Assembly (NCBI GenBank): GCA_945877125.1
Contig: CAMCQT010000024.1
Span: 1-46,650, forward strand
Direction of reading: 5' to 3'
Source: Candidatus Brevifilum fermentans
GTDB lineage: Bacteria; Chloroflexota; Anaerolineae; Anaerolineales; Villigracilaceae
Length of the DNA stretch: 46,650 bases
Made by a program: the position numbers and the translations under genes. The notes below the pieces were generated by a model, which saw only the letters and a program-made list of their open reading frames with translations, searched no databases and was not told the DNA's origin. The first letter of the stretch is position 1. Every line of letters begins with the position of its first letter. Shown piece after piece: positions 1 through 9,256 of this stretch.

Positions 1-1833
1 ACCCTCACAGACAACGGTGGCGGCGCAGCATCCCTGACCGGCACACCCACCAACAACGAAGTTGGCGATCATTCGGTGGTACTGCAAGTCAGCGACAGCG
101 TTGAACTGGCAACCCAATCCTTTACCATCACGGTTGCAAATACAAATGACGCACCCGTGTTGGCTCAACCTGCTGACCAGAATAACGCCATTGGCGCTGT
201 AGTAAGCTTGCAAATCTCCGCCACAGACGTGGACGCTGGCGACACACTGACCTACTCCGCGACTGGCTTACCTGCTGACCTGAGCATTAACCCCGCGAGC
301 GGCCTGATTACTGGCACGCTCACCGTATCTGGCACGTCAACTATCAGCGTGACCGTGAACGATGGAAATGGCGGCACAGATAGCAAGTCATTCGGCTGGA
401 CCGTCACAGAACCCACCTACACACTCACAGTGAACAAAGTCGGCAACGGCACAGTCACCGCCGACAACCCCGCACCGTACTATCTGAACGACGTGGTGGT
501 ACTCACCGCCGTAGCCGACGAAGGCTGGACATTCTCTGGCTGGACTGGCGATTGCACCGGCACCGGCGACACATGCTCCGTCACGATGGATGCGGATAAG
601 ACGGTCACGGCTACGTTTACGCAGAATCAAACCGAATACACGCTGACAGTGAACAAAGTCGGCAACGGCACAGTTACCCCCGACAAAGTTGCACCGTACT
701 ACCTGAACGACGTAGTGGTACTCACCGCCGCCGCTGACGAAGGCTGGACCTTCTCTGGCTGGACTGGAGATTGCACCGGCACCGGCACATGCTCCGTCAT
801 GATGGATGCGGATAAGACGGTCACGGCTACGTTCACGCACGACATATACACGCTGACAGTGAACAAAGTCGGCAACGGCACAGTCACCCCCGACAAAGTT
901 GCGCCATATTATTTGAACGACGTAGTGGTACTCACTGCCGTAGCTGACGAAGGCTGGACATTCTCTGGTTGGACTGGCGATTGCACCGGTACCGGCACAT
1001 GCTCAGTCACGATGAATGCGGATAAATCTGTCATCGCTACGTTTACTCAAACCGTACACCCCACCCATACGATAGCAGACTTTAATGGAGATGGAAAAAC
1101 GGATCTAAGCGTATTCAAAGTAGAGCCGTGGGCAGGGATGTGGTACATCAAAGATCAAAGTGTTGACGCATACGGCAACAGCAATAGCACTCCAGTTCCC
1201 TGTGATTACAATGGCGACGGCGTTACCGATATTGCTGTTTACAACGATGGCACCTGGTATGTCAAAGACCAATTTGTAGACAACTGGGGAGACGCGGATA
1301 GTATTCCGGTTCCCGGAGATTACAACGGAGATGGAACCTGTGATCTTGCCGTATTCAAAGTAGAACCGTGGGCAGGGATGTGGTACATCAAGGATCAGGG
1401 CGCTCACGCCTATGGCAACAGCAACAGTATCCCGGTGCCGGCAGACTATAACGGGGATGGGATTATGGATATAGCCGTCTACAACGAGGGTACCTGGTAT
1501 GTCAAAGACCAATTTGTAGATAATTGGGGGGACGCTAATAGTATTCCAGTTCCCGGAGATTACAACGGAGATGGAAGCGCCGATCTTGCTGTCTTCAAAG
1601 TAGAGCCGTGGGCGGGGATGTGGTACATCAAGGACCAGGCAGCCCATGCCTATGGCAATAGCAACAGTATTCCGATGCCAGGAGACTATAACGGGGATGG
1701 CATGATGGACGTTGCAGTCTACAACGACGGCACATGGTATGTCAAAGATCAGTTTGTGGACAACTGGGGAGATGCGATGTCGTTCCCACTACCTGCTCGA
1801 GACACTAACGGAGATGGAGATCCTTATCAGTAA
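1..1833 (+). CDS. Secreted surface protein, 5' truncated: He_PIG-like Ig, three InlB-type repeats, FG-GAP-like C-terminus
   Basis: The reading frame is open from base 1, so the start lies outside the window; a GTG at 76 is only an internal codon. The visible 610 codons begin with cadherin/Ig-like sequence, including the He_PIG signature GLPADLSINPASGLITG (about window residues 90-106). Three near-identical repeats of about 70 residues follow (YTLTVNKVGNGTVT starts at bases 418, 637 and 847), each ending in a TFSGWTGDC-type strand, as in divergent InlB B-repeats. The last 257 residues hold six alternating repeats with D-x-NGDG calcium-loop motifs (FG-GAP/VCBS-like) and end in NGDGDPYQ. No sorting motif or transmembrane anchor is seen after the repeats. 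Role inferred: extracellular adhesion or matrix protein. The C-terminal module is nearly the same as that of the next gene. Confidence 0.85.
   Translation, partial: TLTDNGGGAASLTGTPTNNEVGDHSVVLQVSDSVELATQSFTITVANTNDAPVLAQPADQNNAIGAVVSLQISATDVDAGDTLTYSATGLPADLSINPASGLITGTLTVSGTSTISVTVNDGNGGTDSKSFGWTVTEPTYTLTVNKVGNGTVTADNPAPYYLNDVVVLTAVADEGWTFSGWTGDCTGTGDTCSVTMDADKTVTATFTQNQTEYTLTVNKVGNGTVTPDKVAPYYLNDVVVLTAAADEGWTFSGWTGDCTGTGTCSVMMDADKTVTATFTHDIYTLTVNKVGNGTVTPDKVAPYYLNDVVVLTAVADEGWTFSGWTGDCTGTGTCSVTMNADKSVIATFTQTVHPTHTIADFNGDGKTDLSVFKVEPWAGMWYIKDQSVDAYGNSNSTPVPCDYNGDGVTDIAVYNDGTWYVKDQFVDNWGDADSIPVPGDYNGDGTCDLAVFKVEPWAGMWYIKDQGAHAYGNSNSIPVPADYNGDGIMDIAVYNEGTWYVKDQFVDNWGDANSIPVPGDYNGDGSADLAVFKVEPWAGMWYIKDQAAHAYGNSNSIPMPGDYNGDGMMDVAVYNDGTWYVKDQFVDNWGDAMSFPLPARDTNGDGDPYQ
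1078..1797 (+). repeat. Three tandem 240-bp repeats (six FG-GAP-like units, copy 1)
   Basis: Each 240-bp unit encodes an 80-residue A+B pair. A units (about 42 residues) carry VFKVEPWAGMWYIKDQ and YGNSNSIPVP; B units (about 38 residues) carry AVYNDGTWYVKDQ and DNWGDADSIPVPG. Both begin with a D-[FY]-NGDG loop. The DNA copies differ mostly at silent or conservative positions. The order is A-B-A-B-A-B, then a short closing NGDG motif. Confidence 0.9.
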
Positions 1834-1911
1834 CAATCAGATATAACGTTGAAGAGGGAGCAGGTGATTGCGTAGAAATCGGCGCAGTCTCTGCTCTCTC
1901 TCTTTGCGTGA

Positions 1912-2077
1912 TAAGTAACCCAAGTTGCCACCTTGAGATAAAAAATGGTATGTCGCTCTGAGGGAGCGTGTTCTCCGCGACCGAAGAGTCTCTAGCCAAG
2001 TGGTAGAGATGCTTCGGGGCAACAAATGCCCCTCAGCATGACATAAAATGAATAGGGTAGCAACTTGAGTTAAGTAA
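1912..2077. mobile_element. MITE-like nested palindrome with a candidate 7-bp target duplication
   Basis: This fills most of the 354-base gap 1834-2187, which has no convincing gene. Terminal inverted arms at 1917-1932 (AACCCAAGTTGCCACC) and 2055-2071 match at 14 of 16 positions. They are bounded by the direct repeat TAAGTAA at 1912-1918 and 2071-2077. Inside lies a second palindrome (1949-2044) starting TATGTCGCTCTGAGGG and ending CCCTCAGCATGACATA, with an inner CCGAAG/CTTCGG hairpin. There is no transposase. The direct repeat overlaps the palindrome ends, so the duplication call is tentative. Confidence 0.5.
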
Positions 2078-2187
2078 TACTCCCTTGTTTATGAAGAAGA
2101 ATGAACGTCGAAACTAGCATGTATGGTCAGTTTCGATGTTATTCAAACAAATATCTTCATTTTTTGTAACAATGTGTAGAGGCTAAA

Positions 2188-5100
2188 ATGAAAAATCAAC
2201 TCAAATTTCGTGTTTTCTCATTTATTTCAATTCTAAGCATATTGTTTAGCGCGTTGGGGATGCCTTCACAAAACGCGCTCGCCGCTCAAATCACTGACGC
2301 GACTCCACCCGCTGCGCCAGTTGATCTGACGGCTGTTGCCGGTGACGCACAGGCGGATTTGACCTGGACAGCAAACGTTGAGACGGACCTGGCTGGGTAT
2401 AACGTCTATCGAAGCGAAACTTCACCAGTGATGCTGACCGATCCGATCAATGGCAGTACGCTGGTTGTTTTGCCTGACTATGCCGATGTCGGGCTTGTTA
2501 ACGATGTTGAATATTTTTATGTAGTAACCGCTGTTAATGCTTCTGGTATCGAGTCGTTGTCTTCTACTGAAGTCAATGCCGTCCCGACCAGCGCAACGAG
2601 TCCTCCCATCCCGTTGGATGACACCAACGAATTAGCAGAGGCTATACCTGACCCCGTTCTACCATCTGATGTCGGCGCTCTTGATGCCGCTGCTGGAACT
2701 GCGCTTCAGTTTAACGGCTCGAACCAGTATGTCACATTTGGGTCTGCCACAGGAATGACAACAGGACTAGGCGTTCAGGTATTTACGATTGAAACCTGGT
2801 TTAAGCGGACGGGTACCGGCGTAACCACCTCAACTGGCACAGGCGGACTTGCCACCGCCATCCCACTTGTGACAAAAGGACGTGGCGAGAACGAAAACTC
2901 CACTGTTGATATGAATTATTTTTTCGGCATTGACAATGCCACCAGTCATCTTGCCGCTGATTTTGAAGAGTGCTCTACCGCGAATAGTCCAGCAGGCTGC
3001 CCAGCCGGAGGTACCGCTGGTCTTAATCATCCTGTTTATGGATCTACCGCCATTCAAAACAATGTTTGGTATCACGCCGCTGTTACGTATGATGGGCGGT
3101 ATTGGAAATTATATTTAAACGGCGCACTGGAAACCATGACGGGAAGTGATGTGGGCGCCACCCGTTATCCGCGTTGGGATAGTATTCAACATGCGGGCAT
3201 TGGAACAGCCATGACCTCCACAGGCGCAACCGCCGGCTTCTTCAACGGAATAATTGATGAAACCCGTATCTGGAATGTTGTTCGTACCCAATCTGATATT
3301 CAAGCCAGCATATATTCCGAACTCACCACAGGCACAGGTCTAATCGGACGCTGGGGGCTGAACGAGGGTTCAGGTACCGCTGCAGTAAATTCGATAGCGG
3401 GTCGACCGAACGGGACTTTGATGAATACCCCAACCTGGGTTTCCGGCTTCCCACTTCCTGATACAACACCGCCTGCTGCGCCCACGATGTTGATTGCCAC
3501 ACCTTTCAGCGGCAGTGTCGGACTGAGTTGGACAGCACCCGCCGACCTGGATGTGGCCGGCTATAACGTATATCGCAGCACGGTTTCGCCCGTATCCCTG
3601 ACCGATCCAGTTAACGGCGGAACACTGGTGACTGCTGCTTCCTATTTAGATGCAGGGCTGACAAACGGCACTCCGTATTATTATGTGGTCACCGCAGTGG
3701 ACACGAGCAGCAATGAATCTGTCGCATCGAATGAAGCCACCGCAACACCGCTCGCGAGTCTTGGTTCAGGACTCAATTTTGATGGAACGAACGATTATGT
3801 GACCTTTGGTCCGAATCTTAATGCAACGAGCTTTACTCTTGAAGCCTGGGTCAAACGTGCCGCTGGGGGAGCCACCATGACCACCGGATCATTAGGTTTG
3901 GATGGATCAAGCGGACGTCCGCTGGTGTATCCTGTTCTAACCAAAGGTATGGGGCAGGGAGAGACGCCCGCTAACGTCAATATGAATTACTTCCTGGGGA
4001 TTACGAATACAGGCGTGGTTGGCGCCGACTTTGAAGACAATGCCGGTGGTGTCAATCATCCGGCCTGGGGCAGTTCAACGCTCGCAATTGGTGAATGGCA
4101 TCACATCGCAGCCACCTACACTGGAAGTTGCTGGGCGCTTTATTTGGACGGCAACCTCGAAACCCTCAATGCCGCAGTAACTGCGTGTCCCAGTGCTACA
4201 CCTGAGTTCACAAGTATTCAGCATGCCGGACTGGCTGCTGGTATAGGTTCCACTGGGCAACTGAGCACCGGCTTTTTCTCTGGGGCAATCGATGAAGCGC
4301 GTGTTTGGAATGTGGCACGCACCGAAGCCGAGATCATGGGAACGATCAACGATGAGGTTACATCTGGAAGCGGACTGATCGGGCGTTGGGGCATGAACGA
4401 GGGCAGTGGTATGACCATTGCCAGCTCGATTGGCACAATCCCTGGAACGCTGACCAACGGTACAGCCTGGACAGTAGGTGCGCCGTTCAATATCGCGCCG
4501 CCCACGCCGCCTGCTGCGCCGACTTTACTGGCAGCAACACCCACCGCCGGTTTGCAGATCGACCTCTCGTGGACGGATAACTCTGATAACGAAACCAGCT
4601 TCAAGGTTGAACGTTCGCCTGATGGTTCAGCGGGCTGGACTCAAATTGGCACAACAGCCGCAAATGTCGCCGCCTATAGCAACACTGGCTTGGACCCTGC
4701 CACACAATATTGTTATCGCGTGCGTGCCTCCAATAGCATCGGCGATTCGGATTACAGCAATACATCCTGTGCTACTACGCCCGGCGATCCGAACAATGGT
4801 CTTAACTTTGGCAGCAACACTGCCTATGTTGGTTTTGGCGATCCAGCCGCTCTTGATCTGGCTCAGTTCACCATTGAAACCTGGTTCAAGCGAACCGGAA
4901 CAGGCACATCCAATACCACAGGCAATGGAGGAATTGTCAACGCCATTCCACTTGTGACACATGGCGCGCCAGAGGCAGAGGGCTCCAGCGTAGATGCAAA
5001 TTGGGTTCTGGTGATTGACGACGCCACTGATGTGATCGCCGCTGACTTTGAGGATATGGCTACCGGACTCAATCATCCGGTGCTTGGAACGACCCCAATT

Positions 5101-8100
5101 ACCAATAACGTCTGGCACCATGCTGCTGCCACGTATGATGGCTCCACTTGGCGCTTATATCTGGATGGCAACCTCGAAACCTCCCTGCCTGTCAATGCAG
5201 CGCCTCGCTCAGATTCAACTCAATTGGCGGGTCTGGGTGCAATGTTCACTACAACAGGTACCGCGCTCGGTCATTTTGACGGCATGCTTGATGAAGTGCG
5301 TGTTTGGGATTACGCACGCTCGCAGGCCGAGATTCAAGGCACGATGAATTCACCCATCACCAGCCCCCAAACTGCGTTGGTTGCGCGTTGGGGTTTAGAT
5401 GAGACGGCTGGAACTACAGTTTCGAGCAGTGCCGGAACTTTAGTAAATGGCACGATCACTGGAACTGGTTACAGTTGGGGAGCAGGTTCGCCGTCCATCG
5501 TAAATCACGCACCGGCCTTCGTATCCGGCTCACCCAATGACGGAACAACTGGGGTTTCGACCTCACCAACATTGACCGTGAATGTATCAGATGCTGATCT
5601 CGACAACCAGTCTGTATCATTCTATGGTCGTCCAAAGAACATCATTGGCGATGATTTCACGATGATCGTGATTCCCGATCCACAATATTATGCCGCCACT
5701 TATCCATCCATCTACAATGCTCAAATGCAGTGGGTGGTTGATAATAAAAACACCCGCAATATTCCCTACGTTATCAGCTTGGGTGATAATGTGGATGATA
5801 GCTTGAATACAACCCAGTGGACAAGAGCAACTACAGCATGGGATATGCTGACAACGGCTGGGGTTCCCTATGGGATAGAAGCTGGCAACCATGATGGCGC
5901 ACCTACCAGCACGGCTAATTTCAACACGAATTTTGGCAGTCGCAAGACCTCCCAAACTTCCACGTATGGCGGCCGCTACGAAACCAGTGACTACGACAAT
6001 TACTATACATTTTTCGATGCCGGCGGTATGCACTTCATCGTTGTTTTCATCGAATATGATGGCGCAATGACCAGCACGACCAATCCGGTTTTGGTTTGGG
6101 CAAATAACTTACTCTCGACCCATAGTGACCGGCGCGCGATTGTCGTGACCCATAACCTGTTGAATGGCGGTACGTCCAATACGTTCAGCTCGCAGGGGCA
6201 GGCTATTTACGATGCGCTCAAAGGTAACCCGAATCTATTCCTGATGCTGGGCGGTCACTTGGATATTGCCCGTCATCGCACAGACACTTTCAACGGAAAC
6301 ACGGTTTACAGTCTGCGCTCCGATTACCAGATGGTGGACAGCCAGCAAAGCGGGTATCTACGCATGATGCGTTTCTCGCCCACAAATAATTTGATCTATG
6401 TTTCCACCTACTCGCCCACGCAGCTTAAGGATTATCCTCTCGAGATTTCTGAGAATAATTTCACCTTGCCTTACACGATGGCCGGTAGTGCCGATTTCAC
6501 GCTCATTGGAACAGATGATGCTGTTTTGGCAGGTACAGATGCTAATATCACTTGGACTGGTTTAAGCAGTAATACAGACTATGAGTGGTATGCCGTCAGC
6601 AGTGATGGTAGTTTGATTGCAACGAGCGCCACGCGCACCTTCACTACCGAAAACCTCGTAGCTACGTGCTATGCGCTGACACTCAACTCTGGCGCTAACG
6701 GAAGCGCTCCAACGGCTGCTCCGCTTAAGTCTGCCGCCTGCTCTATAAATGGGCAGTATGTCGAAGGTGAAGCCATCCAACTCACAGCCGCGCCCAATGC
6801 GGGATATCAGGTTGCCAGTTGGACTGGTACGAATAACGATGCGAGTACCTCGATCACGAACAGCCTTACCATGCCAGCCAGTGATCGCACAGTTGGGGTC
6901 AATTATGTCCAGAGCGAATATACCCTGACGATTACTATCTTAGGCAGTGGCACAGTGACGCCTGATAACGCTGGACCCTATTACTATAACGATCCAGTGA
7001 ATCTAACAGCCACACCTCTGACTGGTTGGACGTTTACAGGTTGGAGCGGAGATGCCAGCGGCAGCGCTAATCCACTGGGTGTTACGATGGATGGCAACAA
7101 ATCCATCACCGCCATTTTCTCGCCCATTGGCGGCTCAGCCTTGGACTTTGGGGGGACGAATGCCTATGTGAATTTCCTCAACCCTGACAAGTTACACCTA
7201 TCTCAATTTACGATTGAAACCTGGTTCCGTCGAGACGGTCCCGGAGATACCACTCAAACCGGCTCAGGCGGATCGTTCGCCACAACATTGGTAGCCCGTG
7301 GTCGCGGTGAAATTGAAGACCCCACCGTTGACCTTAACTACTTCCTGGGTATTGATGGCGCCTCTAATAAACTAGTGGCTGATTTTGAAGAGGGAGCTAC
7401 CGGCACAAATCCAAGCCAGAATCACCCTGTATATGGAACGACAACCATTACTACGGGCGGCTGGCATCATGTGGCAGCCACGTATGATGGAACAACCTGG
7501 ATGCTTTATTTGGACGGCGCACTTGATGGGCAGCTAGCCGTTGGCGAACCCGTTGCTGCGGCAGGCAACCAATATGCTTCCATAGGCAGCGCCTTATTAT
7601 CCACGGGTGTCGCAGACGGGTTCTTTGATGGTCTCATTGATGAGACTCGAATATGGAACCGAGCTTTAAGTGAAAGTGAAATTCAGGCGAATATAAATCA
7701 GGAGGTTACTACCGGTTCGGGACTGGTTGCACGCTGGGGACTTAACGAAGGGACTGGGACAAGCATCTATGACTCTCTCTCAACCCCAGCCGATGGAACT
7801 CTTTTGGGCGCTAATTACACATGGACAAGTGGCGCTCCGTTCAACATCCCGATTGCGCCAACGATCTCTGGCAATGCAGGTGTGGCAGGTGCGATGCTTA
7901 GTTACACAGATGGAACGGAAAAAATCGTCACTGCTGACGATGCAGGTCTCTACTCCTTTGAGGTTTCATATAACTGGTCGGGTACGGTCACACCGTCAAA
8001 GCCTGGTTATACCTTCACGCCGCTGAGTAAGATTTATACCAACGTTACGGCAAATAAAGCCGGTGAGGACTATATTGCTGCGCAAGTGTCCCATACGATA

Positions 8101-8859
8101 GCAGACTTTAATGGAGATGGAAAAACGGATCTAAGCGTGTTCAAAGTAGAGCCGTGGGCAGGGATGTGGTATATCAAGGATCAGGACGCCCATGCATACG
8201 GCAACAGCAATAGCATTCCAGTTTCCTGTGATTACAATGGCGACGGTGTGACCGATGTTGCAGTCTACAACGAGGGCACCTGGTATGTCAAAGATCAATT
8301 TGTGGACAACTGGGGAGACGCAGATAGTATTCCGGTTCCTGGAGATTACAACGGGGATGGGACTTGTGATCTTGCCGTCTTTAAAGTAGAGCCGTGGGCA
8401 GGGATGTGGTACATCAAGGATCAGGCAGCCCATGCCTATGGCAACAGCAACAGTATTCCGGTGCCAGCAGACTATAACGGGGATGGGGTTATGGATATAG
8501 CCGTCTACAACGATGGCACATGGTATGTCAAAGATCAGTTTGTAGATAATTGGGGGGACGCCAATAGTATTCCAGTTCCCGGAGATTACAACGGGGATGG
8601 AAGTGACGATCTTGCTGTCTTCAAGATAGAGCCGTGGGCAGGGATGTGGTATATCAAGGATCAGGCAGCCCATGCCTATGGTAACAGCAACAGTATTCCG
8701 ATACCAGGAGACTATAACGGAGATGGTGTTATGGACGTTGCAGTCTATAACGATGGTACCTGGTATGTCAAAGATCAGTTTGTGGACAACTGGGGAGATG
8801 CGATGTCGTTCCCACTACCTTCTCGAGACACTAATGGAGATGGAGATCCTTATCAGTAA
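2188..8859 (+). CDS. Giant secreted multidomain protein: FN3, four LamG domains, metallophosphoesterase, InlB repeats, FG-GAP-like C-terminus
   Basis: This 2223-residue protein has a signal peptide (residues 1-32, cleavage near NALA-AQ). Order of domains: FN3 (40-130), LamG (172-420), FN3 (427-525), LamG (529-765), FN3 (773-865), LamG (871-1105), a short Ig-like piece, a calcineurin-like phosphoesterase (about 1156-1425), Ig-like, two InlB-type repeats (1493-1645), LamG (1651-1885), a CNA-B/carboxypeptidase-regulatory-like domain (1890-1965) and six FG-GAP-like repeats (1968-2223). LamG hallmarks are WxHxAxTYDG..W.LYLDG, IDE.R.WN and RWGLNEGSG. Phosphoesterase metal motifs are IPDPQ, GDNVDD, GNHD, VTHN and GGH; the usual DxH is DxQ, as in the PDTQ subfamily. 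The start has AGAGG upstream. Likely an exported glycan- or polymer-binding hydrolase; the substrate is unknown. Confidence 0.88.
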   Translation: MKNQLKFRVFSFISILSILFSALGMPSQNALAAQITDATPPAAPVDLTAVAGDAQADLTWTANVETDLAGYNVYRSETSPVMLTDPINGSTLVVLPDYADVGLVNDVEYFYVVTAVNASGIESLSSTEVNAVPTSATSPPIPLDDTNELAEAIPDPVLPSDVGALDAAAGTALQFNGSNQYVTFGSATGMTTGLGVQVFTIETWFKRTGTGVTTSTGTGGLATAIPLVTKGRGENENSTVDMNYFFGIDNATSHLAADFEECSTANSPAGCPAGGTAGLNHPVYGSTAIQNNVWYHAAVTYDGRYWKLYLNGALETMTGSDVGATRYPRWDSIQHAGIGTAMTSTGATAGFFNGIIDETRIWNVVRTQSDIQASIYSELTTGTGLIGRWGLNEGSGTAAVNSIAGRPNGTLMNTPTWVSGFPLPDTTPPAAPTMLIATPFSGSVGLSWTAPADLDVAGYNVYRSTVSPVSLTDPVNGGTLVTAASYLDAGLTNGTPYYYVVTAVDTSSNESVASNEATATPLASLGSGLNFDGTNDYVTFGPNLNATSFTLEAWVKRAAGGATMTTGSLGLDGSSGRPLVYPVLTKGMGQGETPANVNMNYFLGITNTGVVGADFEDNAGGVNHPAWGSSTLAIGEWHHIAATYTGSCWALYLDGNLETLNAAVTACPSATPEFTSIQHAGLAAGIGSTGQLSTGFFSGAIDEARVWNVARTEAEIMGTINDEVTSGSGLIGRWGMNEGSGMTIASSIGTIPGTLTNGTAWTVGAPFNIAPPTPPAAPTLLAATPTAGLQIDLSWTDNSDNETSFKVERSPDGSAGWTQIGTTAANVAAYSNTGLDPATQYCYRVRASNSIGDSDYSNTSCATTPGDPNNGLNFGSNTAYVGFGDPAALDLAQFTIETWFKRTGTGTSNTTGNGGIVNAIPLVTHGAPEAEGSSVDANWVLVIDDATDVIAADFEDMATGLNHPVLGTTPITNNVWHHAAATYDGSTWRLYLDGNLETSLPVNAAPRSDSTQLAGLGAMFTTTGTALGHFDGMLDEVRVWDYARSQAEIQGTMNSPITSPQTALVARWGLDETAGTTVSSSAGTLVNGTITGTGYSWGAGSPSIVNHAPAFVSGSPNDGTTGVSTSPTLTVNVSDADLDNQSVSFYGRPKNIIGDDFTMIVIPDPQYYAATYPSIYNAQMQWVVDNKNTRNIPYVISLGDNVDDSLNTTQWTRATTAWDMLTTAGVPYGIEAGNHDGAPTSTANFNTNFGSRKTSQTSTYGGRYETSDYDNYYTFFDAGGMHFIVVFIEYDGAMTSTTNPVLVWANNLLSTHSDRRAIVVTHNLLNGGTSNTFSSQGQAIYDALKGNPNLFLMLGGHLDIARHRTDTFNGNTVYSLRSDYQMVDSQQSGYLRMMRFSPTNNLIYVSTYSPTQLKDYPLEISENNFTLPYTMAGSADFTLIGTDDAVLAGTDANITWTGLSSNTDYEWYAVSSDGSLIATSATRTFTTENLVATCYALTLNSGANGSAPTAAPLKSAACSINGQYVEGEAIQLTAAPNAGYQVASWTGTNNDASTSITNSLTMPASDRTVGVNYVQSEYTLTITILGSGTVTPDNAGPYYYNDPVNLTATPLTGWTFTGWSGDASGSANPLGVTMDGNKSITAIFSPIGGSALDFGGTNAYVNFLNPDKLHLSQFTIETWFRRDGPGDTTQTGSGGSFATTLVARGRGEIEDPTVDLNYFLGIDGASNKLVADFEEGATGTNPSQNHPVYGTTTITTGGWHHVAATYDGTTWMLYLDGALDGQLAVGEPVAAAGNQYASIGSALLSTGVADGFFDGLIDETRIWNRALSESEIQANINQEVTTGSGLVARWGLNEGTGTSIYDSLSTPADGTLLGANYTWTSGAPFNIPIAPTISGNAGVAGAMLSYTDGTEKIVTADDAGLYSFEVSYNWSGTVTPSKPGYTFTPLSKIYTNVTANKAGEDYIAAQVSHTIADFNGDGKTDLSVFKVEPWAGMWYIKDQDAHAYGNSNSIPVSCDYNGDGVTDVAVYNEGTWYVKDQFVDNWGDADSIPVPGDYNGDGTCDLAVFKVEPWAGMWYIKDQAAHAYGNSNSIPVPADYNGDGVMDIAVYNDGTWYVKDQFVDNWGDANSIPVPGDYNGDGSDDLAVFKIEPWAGMWYIKDQAAHAYGNSNSIPIPGDYNGDGVMDVAVYNDGTWYVKDQFVDNWGDAMSFPLPSRDTNGDGDPYQ
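8104..8823 (+). repeat. Three tandem 240-bp repeats (six FG-GAP-like units, copy 2)
   Basis: Same A-B-A-B-A-B organisation as at 1078-1797. The two modules align without any gap at a constant offset of 7026 bases, from about 1064/8090 to the shared stop codon, and differ only by scattered substitutions. This implies recent duplication or ongoing gene conversion. Confidence 0.9.
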
Positions 8860-8980
8860 ATCCATAGTTTCTAGTGGAGTGCGATATTCAAAATGCTCGC
8901 TACTTCGGCTTGGGGTAATTATTCGAGAGGGGATGTGTAATCTGATAATGTCGTAGTAGTTAATGTCTTTGTTGTAAAAT

Positions 8981-9025
8981 GCCCAGTCTTTGGAAAGATA
9001 GTTTCCAAAGACTGGGCGGTTGTTT
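8981..9025 (+). terminator. Perfect 16-bp stem, probable terminator
   Basis: Arms 8981-8996 (GCCCAGTCTTTGGAAA) and 9002-9017 pair perfectly around a 5-base loop. The 3' flank GGTTGTTTG is only moderately T-rich; on the other strand the flank is ATTTTAC. It follows the giant surface protein and lies in the 397-base gap 8860-9256, which has no convincing gene. Confidence 0.6.
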
Positions 9026-9075
9026 GAGCGCTTGTTCAATTACAAGATTTTTACATGTTGAAGGATTTTCAGATA

Positions 9076-9105
9076 TTGATTAAAGGCTGGGTATAGGACT
9101 ACAAT
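9076..9105 (+). promoter_or_regulatory. Possible promoter for the polysaccharide cluster
   Basis: TTGATT (9076-9081), an 18-base spacer and TACAAT (9100-9105) resemble a sigma-70-type promoter. It would leave a leader of about 145 bases before the flippase gene. The surroundings are AT-rich, so chance matches are likely. Confidence 0.3.
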
Positions 9106-9256
9106 TGAGTTTTATCTTACAGATATAACTGGTATTTGAAGTTTAGCATGAAGTGTACTCTCAATGTTAGCTATGCAGTTTGATTTAACATAATCATTGG
9201 TAAAACTATTGGAATCTGATCGAATTCTTGCCCCGTGATTCACAACAGAAAAAATA

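Noticed and set aside
1105-1647. Long minus-strand open frames within the FG-GAP-like modules (also 8131-8673).
   Set aside because: They are antisense to the repetitive coding modules, appear in both copies only because the DNA is duplicated, and resemble no known protein.
1078-1797. The 240-bp tandem repeats as a CRISPR or satellite array.
   Set aside because: The repeats are in frame, encode NGDG calcium-loop units and lack spacers.
1949-2044. A tRNA or small structured RNA gene in the 1834-2187 gap.
   Set aside because: The hairpins do not form a cloverleaf with conserved T-loop or acceptor end; the nested inverted repeats fit a mobile palindrome better.
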